Notes under the pieces: model-generated
The model's database searches: none
What the model was told of the DNA's origin: nothing
What the model saw: only the letters and a program-made list of their open reading frames with translations
Program-made: the position numbers and the translations under genes
In this document: piece after piece, positions 14,534 through 19,960 of the stretch
Position numbering within the stretch: position 1 is the stretch's first letter
Layout: every line of letters starts with the position of its first letter
Assembly: GCA_046349315.1 (NCBI GenBank)
Contig: JAXMCQ010000038.1
Span: 1-19,960 of the forward strand
Source of the DNA: JAEUMG01 sp046349315
GTDB lineage: Bacteria > Pseudomonadota > Alphaproteobacteria > Rhizobiales > Aestuariivirgaceae
Length of the DNA stretch: 19,960 nucleotides
Direction of reading: 5' to 3'

Positions 14534-15493
14534 ATGCCCATCAAAATTCCAAACGATCTCCCCGCCCGCACGACTCTCGAGCGCGAAGGCGTGATGATCA
14601 TGACCGAGGCGACTGCGGCGCGTCAGGATATCAGGCCCTTGCGGATCGGCCTTCTCAACCTGATGCCGAACAAGATCAGGACCGAGACCCAGTTTGCGCG
14701 CCTCATCGGGGCGACGCCGCTGCAGGTCGAACTCGTCCTGGTCAAGATCACCAACCATACGCCGAAGAACACGCCCGCCGACCACATGATCGCCTTCTAT
14801 CGCGATTGGGAAGCGATCCGGCAGGAGAAATTCGACGGCCTGATCGTGACCGGTGCGCCCGTCGAACTGCTTGAATTTGAAGACGTGACCTATTGGGACG
14901 AGTTGCGCCGCATCTACGACTGGACGCAGTCGCACGTGCATTCGACCTTCAACATCTGCTGGGGCGCGCAGGCCGGCCTCTACCACTTCCGCGGCATCCC
15001 CAAATATGCGCTGCCCGCCAAAGCCTTCGGTGTCTTCCGGCACCGGAACCTCAATCCGAGTTCGCCGATCCTGCGCGGCTTCTCCGACGATTTCTCGATT
15101 CCGGTGTCGCGTTGGACCGAGATGCGCCGCAGCGATTTCGCCGCTGAGCGCGATCTCGAAATCCTGATGGAATCGGACGAGGCCGGCCTGTGCCTCGTCG
15201 AAGACCGCGCGCATCGCTCGCTCAATATGTTCAATCACATCGAATACGACACTTCGACGCTCGGTGAAGAATATTGGCGCGACACCAAGGCGGGAAAGAC
15301 AATCGCCCTGCCGCGCAATTATTTCCCGGCGGACAATCCCAATGCGCCGCCGGAGAATCGCTGGCGCAGCCACGCTCATCTTCTTTTCGGCAACTGGATC
15401 AACGAGCTCTACCAGTCGACGCCGTTCGATTTGCGCGCCATTGGCCGCGAGACCGAAACTCGTCCGGCTCGAATGACTGTCTCTGCATCCTGA
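14534..15493 (+). CDS. metA: Homoserine O-acetyltransferase, MetA family
   Basis: The 319-residue enzyme catalyses the first committed step of methionine synthesis, acylation of L-homoserine. It keeps the MetA residue numbering: nucleophile Cys142 in FNICWGAQAG, His235 and Glu237 in NMFNHIEYD, with RIGLLNLMPNK near the N-terminus. Residue 111 is Glu (TGAPVELLEF). In this family Glu111 is known to favour acetyl-CoA, whereas Gly111, as in E. coli, favours succinyl-CoA. Despite the usual database name homoserine O-succinyltransferase, acetyl transfer is therefore predicted. The C-terminal tail after about residue 305 looks variable. No SAM-II or other methionine riboswitch fits into the 16-bp spacer upstream, so regulation would have to act before the ATPase gene. 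Confidence 0.95.
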   Translation: MPIKIPNDLPARTTLEREGVMIMTEATAARQDIRPLRIGLLNLMPNKIRTETQFARLIGATPLQVELVLVKITNHTPKNTPADHMIAFYRDWEAIRQEKFDGLIVTGAPVELLEFEDVTYWDELRRIYDWTQSHVHSTFNICWGAQAGLYHFRGIPKYALPAKAFGVFRHRNLNPSSPILRGFSDDFSIPVSRWTEMRRSDFAAERDLEILMESDEAGLCLVEDRAHRSLNMFNHIEYDTSTLGEEYWRDTKAGKTIALPRNYFPADNPNAPPENRWRSHAHLLFGNWINELYQSTPFDLRAIGRETETRPARMTVSAS

Positions 15494-15607
15494 TCAGCGG
15501 ATTTGTTGCGGCGCACGCGCGCCAGCGTCACACTTGTTTCAATTTTTGGGTTCAACAGAATCAGATTGGCATTGATCGCCTGATTTGCTCGCGAGTCCGT
15601 TCTCATC

Positions 15608-16138
15608 ATGTTGAAGCTGTTTCTGCTCCGCCACGCCAAGTCGAGCTGGACCGATCCTGGACTGGACGACCTCGATAGACCGCTCAACGCGCGCGGTCTT
15701 CGCGCCGCAACGGCGATCGGCCGTTTTATGCGCCAGTCAAAGCTGACGCCGGAACTGGTTCTGTGTTCGCCGGCACGCCGCGCCCGCGAAACCTGGAAAT
15801 TCGTCGCGGAAGAATTGCGAACCGCACCCAGAGTCATCATCGACGAAGGCATCTATGATTTCGGCAATGGCGGTCGCCTGCTCGACGTGGCGCGCAATCT
15901 CGCCAATGGCGCCAATCCTCTCCTCATCGTCGGGCACAATCCTTCCATGGAGCGGCTGGCCGGCCGGCTCATCGGCAAGGGCGACCCCAAGCTCGTCAAA
16001 AGGATCGAGACCAAATACCCGACGGGCGCGCTGAGCGTATTCGAGTTCCGCGGCAGCAAGTGGTCCGATATTGCCGAAGGCACCGGCGAGCTCCTCGGCT
16101 TCACGCGCCCGGCCGACCTGGAAGTCGAAGCGAAATAG
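15608..16138 (+). CDS. sixA: SixA-type histidine phosphatase
   Basis: This 176-residue protein belongs to the histidine phosphatase (phosphoglycerate mutase-like) superfamily, SixA branch. The catalytic block is LLRHAKSSW with His9 as the phospho-acceptor; the second histidine is His110 in IVGHNPSME, and CSPARRARET forms the conserved phosphate pocket. E. coli SixA removes phosphate from phosphohistidine proteins such as ArcB or PTS components; the target here is unknown. The length matches the family and it is cytoplasmic. The ATG lies after a 114-bp spacer with no convincing terminator for metA. A YcjX-like gene follows 85 bp downstream on the same strand. Confidence 0.88.
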   Translation: MLKLFLLRHAKSSWTDPGLDDLDRPLNARGLRAATAIGRFMRQSKLTPELVLCSPARRARETWKFVAEELRTAPRVIIDEGIYDFGNGGRLLDVARNLANGANPLLIVGHNPSMERLAGRLIGKGDPKLVKRIETKYPTGALSVFEFRGSKWSDIAEGTGELLGFTRPADLEVEAK

Positions 16139-16223
16139 AGCCGCAAAGCGCCGTTACGGCATTCCCGACTTGCCAATTTGACCGCCCCGCCCCAACTATC
16201 CTGCGGTCTACGAAAGTCGAATA

Positions 16224-17657
16224 GTGAAGTTTTCCGATCTTATTGATGGCGGCCGGATCGCAACCGGCGGAATGCGTGACTTCGCAACCGGTCTCGTCAG
16301 CCCGGTATTGCGCCTCGGTGTGACCGGGCTCGCACGCGCCGGGAAGACGGTGTTCATCACCGCCCTGGTTCACGCGCTTCTCAACGGCACGCGCCTGCCG
16401 GTCTTCGAGGCCATGGCCGGCGGCAGAATCCTCAGGACCTATCTCGAGCCGCAGCCCGATGACGATCTGCCACGCTTTGCCTATGAGGATCACCTCGCAG
16501 CCCTCAGCGGCGAGCACCGCCACTGGCCGGATGGCACGCGCCAGATCAGCCAATTGCGGCTCACTATCGACTATACGCCGCGCGGCCTGATTGCGCGCAA
16601 TTTCGGCTCCGGAAGACTTCACCTCGACATCGTCGACTATCCTGGCGAATGGCTGCTCGACCTGCCTCTGCTGCGGACCGACTACGAGACCTGGTCGCGC
16701 ACGACCATTGCAGCGAGCCGCAAACCACCGCGTAACGCGATTGCCGCCGAATGGCAGGCGCATCTCGCAACGCTCGATCCCGCTGCTCCCGCCGACGAGC
16801 AGCAGGCCCTGGTCGCGGCGCGTCTTTTCACCGATTATCTGGCTCGCGGCCGTCGCAATGACGTATCGCTTTCCATGCTGCCGCCCGGACGTTTCCTGAT
16901 GCCGGGCGACCTTGCCGGTTCGCCGCTCCTCACCTTTGCGCCGCTCGATCTCCCGCAAGGCGCCGGCATCGCGAATGGCTCGCTCGCCGCCCTCATGGAG
17001 CGCCGCTATGATGCCTACGTATCGAAGGTGGTGCGTCCTTTCTTTTTCGGTCATTTCGCGCGGCTCGACCGGCAGATCGTCCTGGTCGACGCGCTCGCCG
17101 CTCTCAATGCCGGCCAGGCGGCGGTTGAGGATCTGCGGAATGCGCTGCAGCAGGTCCTCTCCTGCTTTCGTCAAGGTCAGAATAGCTGGAGTTCGATCCT
17201 CTTCGGGCGGCGCATCGAGCGCATCATGTTTGCCGCCACCAAGGCCGATCACCTGCATCACACGAGCCACGATCGCCTCGAGGCCATTGCCAAGGAGATC
17301 GTGACTGAAGCCATGGCGCGCGCCGAATTTGCCGGTGCCGACCTGGGCGTCGCCGCACTCGCCGCCATTCGCGCGACACGCGAGGCAACCGTCAAGCAGA
17401 AGGGTGAAATCCTCCCCTGTATCGCGGGCATCCCGGAAGCGGGCGAGACGATCGGCAAGCTCACCTTCGACGGCAAGACGGAGGCGGCGATCTTCCCCGG
17501 CGATCTTCCTGCCAACCCCGCGGCGGTCTTCACCGAGAATCTCGAAGGCAGCCTGAAATTCGTGAAATTCCGCCCGCCCATTCTGGGTCCGCACGGCTTC
17601 CCACAGATCCGCCTTGACCGCGTGCTGGATTTCCTGATCGGAGACCGTCTCGCATGA
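16224..17657 (+). CDS. YcjX-like P-loop GTPase-fold protein
   Basis: The 477-residue protein is a YcjX/DUF463 family member. The P-loop GLARAGKTVF (about 35-44) is followed by features typical of the family, including RFAYEDHL, RQISQLRL, DIVDYPGEWLLDLPLL (a Walker B-like region with DYPGEW) and FAATKADHL (NKxD-like guanine motif). YcjX proteins are linked to envelope stress (phage-shock-related regulons in gammaproteobacteria) and the structure resembles GTPases; the molecular role is unsettled. The GTG at 16224 starts just before the conserved N-terminus, and GAAAG 7 nt upstream is a weak ribosome site. It overlaps the next gene by 4 bp, the usual YcjX/YcjF-type pairing. Confidence 0.9.
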   Translation: MKFSDLIDGGRIATGGMRDFATGLVSPVLRLGVTGLARAGKTVFITALVHALLNGTRLPVFEAMAGGRILRTYLEPQPDDDLPRFAYEDHLAALSGEHRHWPDGTRQISQLRLTIDYTPRGLIARNFGSGRLHLDIVDYPGEWLLDLPLLRTDYETWSRTTIAASRKPPRNAIAAEWQAHLATLDPAAPADEQQALVAARLFTDYLARGRRNDVSLSMLPPGRFLMPGDLAGSPLLTFAPLDLPQGAGIANGSLAALMERRYDAYVSKVVRPFFFGHFARLDRQIVLVDALAALNAGQAAVEDLRNALQQVLSCFRQGQNSWSSILFGRRIERIMFAATKADHLHHTSHDRLEAIAKEIVTEAMARAEFAGADLGVAALAAIRATREATVKQKGEILPCIAGIPEAGETIGKLTFDGKTEAAIFPGDLPANPAAVFTENLEGSLKFVKFRPPILGPHGFPQIRLDRVLDFLIGDRLA

Positions 17658-18718
17658 CCGAACACCTTCGCAAACCGGTCGGCTTCGCGCTTGAAACCGA
17701 CGACGACCAGCAGTCGAGCATCAAGCCCTCCTCCGGCCGCGCCCGCGCCTCGATCGAATTCGCGCCCGACCTCGTGCAGCCGCCGGCCGTCATACCACCC
17801 ATGGCGACCCTGCCGGCCTCACGGAAATTCCGCTGGGGGACAATCCTTGTCTCCGCGGTCGGCGCCCTCGTGGTGATGTGGGCGGGGCTCGGCATCTCGC
17901 AACTCATCGAGAGCCTCTTCGCGCGCTCGGTGGCGCTAGGCTGGCTCGCAAGCGGATTGGCCGGCCTCGCCGGACTCGCTGCATTGGCGATCGTCATTCG
18001 CGAAATCTGGGCATTGGCACGGCTTGAGAAGATCGAGCGGCTGCAAGCCGATGCCGCGCATGCGCTCAACTTCGACGATACGGATTCCGCGAAGCGCGCC
18101 ATCTCTTCCATCAAGTCGCTCTATGCGGGGCGCGCCGACATCGCGCTTGGCCTGAAGACGCTGGCCGAGCTTGATATGAATGTGATCGATCCGGCCGACC
18201 GGATTCGGCTCGCCGATCGCGAACTCCTCAAGCCTCTCGATCTTGAGACCCATCGCATCATCGCCCGCTCGGCGCGGCGCGTGACCATGCTGACGACCCT
18301 GACGCCCACAGCAGTACTCGATATCCTCTTCGTGGCGGCACAGAATCTCCGCATGCTGCGTGAGATCGCGACACTCTATGGCGGCAGGCCCTCGACGCTA
18401 TCCACTCTCAGGCTTGCCCGGATGGTCATCAGTCATCTCGCGGTGACGGGAAGTCTCGCCCTCTCCGATAGTCTCATCCAGCACATGATCGGCAAGGGCC
18501 TGGTCGGCCGGATTTCAGCGCGCTTCGGCGAAGGCACGGTTAATGGTATCATGACTTCGCGCATCGGTCTCGCCGCGGCCGATGTCTGCCGCCCTATTCC
18601 GCAGAGTGCCGAAACCAAGGAGACTTTGGCTGGGCTTGCCCGGGAACTCGTCACCTTCCGTAGCGAGGCGGCGCAGGAAGCCACCGAAACCTCCGGCGAG
18701 CCCAAAGCCGGTCCATAG
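17654..18718 (+). CDS. TIGR01620 family (YcjF/DUF697-like) membrane protein
   Basis: The 354-residue protein begins with a ~55-residue disordered, Pro-rich cytoplasmic segment. It has two membrane helices at about 61-80 and 93-118, then a helical C-terminal DUF697-like domain with LTPTAVLDILFVAAQNLRML near 215-235 and a Gly-rich hydrophobic segment ending in TARIG-like residues. This layout matches YcjF-type proteins, which are encoded with YcjX and thought to form an inner-membrane unit. The ATG overlaps the ycjX-like stop as ATGA, so the two are translated together. The function is not established in the family; context suggests an envelope-linked role. Confidence 0.88.
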   Translation: MTEHLRKPVGFALETDDDQQSSIKPSSGRARASIEFAPDLVQPPAVIPPMATLPASRKFRWGTILVSAVGALVVMWAGLGISQLIESLFARSVALGWLASGLAGLAGLAALAIVIREIWALARLEKIERLQADAAHALNFDDTDSAKRAISSIKSLYAGRADIALGLKTLAELDMNVIDPADRIRLADRELLKPLDLETHRIIARSARRVTMLTTLTPTAVLDILFVAAQNLRMLREIATLYGGRPSTLSTLRLARMVISHLAVTGSLALSDSLIQHMIGKGLVGRISARFGEGTVNGIMTSRIGLAAADVCRPIPQSAETKETLAGLARELVTFRSEAAQEATETSGEPKAGP

Positions 18719-18778
18719 CGACGGAATTGGCGCACAGCTCGCGTCTTACTCACGATGCTGCAACCCACGGAGTGAGAA

Positions 18779-19342
18779 ATGATGAAGATGAAGAAGAGCA
18801 CACTGTTGATCGCCGGCGCGGCCGGCCTTGCCGGAATTACCGCCCTTGCGGGCTTCGCCTTGGCCGACATGGAAGGTGGCTGGCACGGCCGCGGCCATGA
18901 TCGCGGCATGTTCTGGCAGGGCATGATCGATCGCTACGACGCCAACAATGACGGCAAGATCTCTCAGGACGAAATCAATAATAACCGCCAGGCCTGGTAT
19001 GCCGAATTCGATATCGACAAGGACGGCAAGCTGTCGCTCGTCGAATTCGAGAAGCTCTGGCTCAAGGCGCGCCATCGCATGATGGTCCGCGAATTTCAGT
19101 TCCTCGATGTTGACGGCGACGGCAACGTTACTTTGCTCGAATACAAGGAGCCGCTTGAGAACATTGTCGCCGACCGCGATCGCAATGGCGATGGTACCCT
19201 GAGCCGCGAGGATCGCCCGCCCCGCGATGGCGATCGCGGCAAGCAGCGGTGGCGCCATCGCGATCACATGCAACAGCAGGACGACGATGGTCCTGGCGGC
19301 AATGATGGTCCCGGAGACAATGACGGGCCGGACGACAATTGA
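18779..19342 (+). CDS. Exported four-EF-hand calcium-binding protein
   Basis: The 187-residue protein has an N-terminal signal peptide (MMKMKKSTLLIAGAAG, hydrophobic to about residue 29) and four EF-hand loops: 54-65 (DANNDGKISQDE), 78-89 (DIDKDGKLSLVE), 110-121 (DVDGDGNVTLLE) and 134-145 (DRNGDGTLSRED, with Asp at position 12). The spacing supports two EF-hand pairs. The C-terminus is a charged His/Gln patch and then an Asp/Gly/Pro/Asn low-complexity tail with repeated NDGP. It should bind Ca2+ in the periplasm or outside the cell; a precise role is unknown. ATG 18779 has GGAG 6 nt upstream. A hairpin terminator follows the gene, which appears to be its own transcription unit. Confidence 0.88.
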   Translation: MMKMKKSTLLIAGAAGLAGITALAGFALADMEGGWHGRGHDRGMFWQGMIDRYDANNDGKISQDEINNNRQAWYAEFDIDKDGKLSLVEFEKLWLKARHRMMVREFQFLDVDGDGNVTLLEYKEPLENIVADRDRNGDGTLSREDRPPRDGDRGKQRWRHRDHMQQQDDDGPGGNDGPGDNDGPDDN

Positions 19343-19354
19343 TGCATGATAATG

Positions 19355-19378
19355 AGAGGCGCGATATCTCGCGCCTCT
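19355..19378 (+). terminator. Intrinsic-type terminator after EF-hand gene
   Basis: AGAGGCGCGA (19355-19364) pairs perfectly with TCGCGCCTCT (19369-19378) around the loop TATC. The 10-bp GC-rich stem lies 12 nt after the stop codon. The following T-run is short (TTCT), so termination may be moderate. Confidence 0.7.
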
Positions 19379-19414
19379 TCTGGCGATTTCAAGCCGGCTC
19401 GGATTCTCAGGCCT

Positions 19415-19451
19415 CATGGTGAGGAGCCCGCGCAGCGGGCCTCGAACCATG
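19415..19451. repeat. Dispersed palindrome A (CATGGT...ACCATG type)
   Basis: CATGGTGAGGAGCCCGC (19415-19431) pairs with GCGGGCCTCGAACCATG (19435-19451), with a few internal mismatches and a 3-nt loop. The layout matches short palindromes scattered in Rhizobiales intergenic regions. Confidence 0.7.
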
Positions 19452-19478
19452 CACAACTGGCGAGACAGTACAGGTGAA

Positions 19479-19515
19479 CGTCCTTCGAGGGCCGCTGTGC
19501 GGCCACCTCAGGACG
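19479..19515. repeat. Dispersed palindrome B (CGTCCTTCGAGG type)
   Basis: CGTCCTTCGAGGGCCGC (19479-19495) pairs with GCGGCCACCTCAGGACG (19499-19515) around TGT, with only a few mismatches in the arm. It is the CCTCAGGACGAGG-type Rhizobiales intergenic repeat. Confidence 0.75.
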
Positions 19516-19541
19516 AGGACTGATTAAGTGCCACAAGAAAA

Positions 19542-19594
19542 CACCCCTCGTCCTGAGGTGCGCGCGAAGGCGCTGCCTCGAAGGATGAGGGGTG
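19542..19594. repeat. Dispersed palindrome C (inverted relative of B)
   Basis: CACCCCTCGTCCTGAGG starts the left arm at 19542 and CCTCGAAGGATGAGGGGTG ends the right arm at 19594. The inner arms GTGCGC and GCGCTGC close the stem. Element C shares CCTCGTCCTGAGGTG (19546-19560) as the exact reverse complement of 19504-19518 in and beside element B. Confidence 0.75.
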
Positions 19595-19626
19595 CATGAA
19601 ACAAGTCAGTATACGGAGGAATGCGC

Positions 19627-19935
19627 CTACGACGTGTCGTCGCGCGGCGGGTTGCCGAGGCGCGCGAGCCAGTCGCAGTCTTTGAGAATCTGGTCGACCT
19701 CGTGGATGTTCCGCTGGCGGTATCCGGGTGGACGCCCGGAGCGCAACGGGCCGGAGCGCTCAGGCCGGCGCTCGTCGAAGGGTTTGGCGTCCCAGCGGGC
19801 AAGCCGCATGGCGTGGCGCGGAATGTCCTGAACCGCGTCCAGAACGGCGAGGAGCCGGCGGACCAGGTGCCTGGCACTGACCATGCCGTCATCGACTTTC
19901 TCTTCGACAACGGGTGCAGCGGGTGCAGGGGCCAT
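19627..19935 (-). CDS. Small basic hypothetical protein, possibly partial at its start
   Basis: The 102-residue frame starts MAPAPAAPVVEEKVDDG. It has a basic helical middle (ARHLVRRLLAVLDAVQDIPR then AMRLARW) and a well-defined end with GRPPGYRQR and IHEVDQILKDCDWLARL. I recall similar short proteins of unknown function in many Rhizobiales genomes, often beside repeats, but no domain of known role is visible. No signal peptide or membrane helix is apparent. ATG 19935 is preceded by AGGG at an 8-nt spacing, yet the frame remains open to the window edge, so the true start could lie outside. It overlaps another minus-strand reading frame that has unbiased composition and is probably spurious. 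Confidence 0.55.
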   Translation of the reverse strand: MAPAPAAPVVEEKVDDGMVSARHLVRRLLAVLDAVQDIPRHAMRLARWDAKPFDERRPERSGPLRSGRPPGYRQRNIHEVDQILKDCDWLARLGNPPRDDTS

Positions 19936-19960
19936 GAAGTGAGCCCTGAGGAATTCAGGG

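Noticed and set aside
15507..15520. GGCGC-ACGC-GCGCC hairpin after metA as terminator
   Set aside because: The stem is only 5 bp and there is no T-tract after it.
16101..17594. 497-codon minus-strand frame opposite the ycjX-like gene
   Set aside because: It is a mirror of a well-supported coding frame with a P-loop and GTPase motifs and shows no family features of its own.
1..19960. CRISPR arrays, rRNA and tRNA genes
   Set aside because: No regularly spaced direct repeats and no recognisable rRNA or tRNA sequence were found on either strand.

Overview
The window reads as chromosomal DNA of an alphaproteobacterium, most likely a Hyphomicrobiales (Rhizobiales) member. The evidence is gene content: a CckA hybrid kinase beside fliO and a cysteine-poor DksA, a Pcm-type methyltransferase upstream of a TolC-like start, a MetA with alphaproteobacterial features, and a YcjX/TIGR01620 pair. 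GC-rich codon use and CCTCAGGACGAGG-type palindromes typical of Rhizobiales intergenic DNA agree with this. No rRNA, tRNA, CRISPR array, integrase or intact transposase gene was seen.

Layout. 1-895: start of a TolC-like exported protein and a Pcm-family methyltransferase, both on the minus strand. 1020-3357: an M19-type dipeptidase (plus) converging with an amidase (minus), 1 bp apart. 3362-3523: two back-to-back palindromic elements of about 70 bp fill the space before cckA. 3521-7097: cckA (minus), fliO (plus) and dksA (minus). 7293-10815: a tight minus-strand catabolic operon of three genes joined by 4-bp stop/start overlaps: FAD oxidoreductase, 3-hydroxyacyl-CoA dehydrogenase-like protein, second FAD oxidoreductase.

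10908-13612 is the most notable part: a lipoprotein with a Gly/Ser tether and a TbpB-like C-terminal barrel signature, followed at once by a Slam (surface lipoprotein assembly modifier) outer-membrane protein. Together they look like a self-contained cargo/translocator pair for displaying a lipoprotein on the cell surface. No TonB-dependent receptor or other known partner lies nearby, so the ligand is unknown.

13657-15493: a P-loop ATPase of unknown role 16 bp upstream of metA, whose Glu111 predicts homoserine O-acetyltransferase activity. 15608-18718: a SixA-type phosphatase, then YcjX-like and TIGR01620 membrane proteins sharing an ATGA overlap. 18779-19342: a secreted four-EF-hand protein followed by a hairpin terminator. 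19415-19594: three dispersed palindromes. 19627-19935: a small conserved-looking hypothetical protein on the minus strand, open to the window edge.
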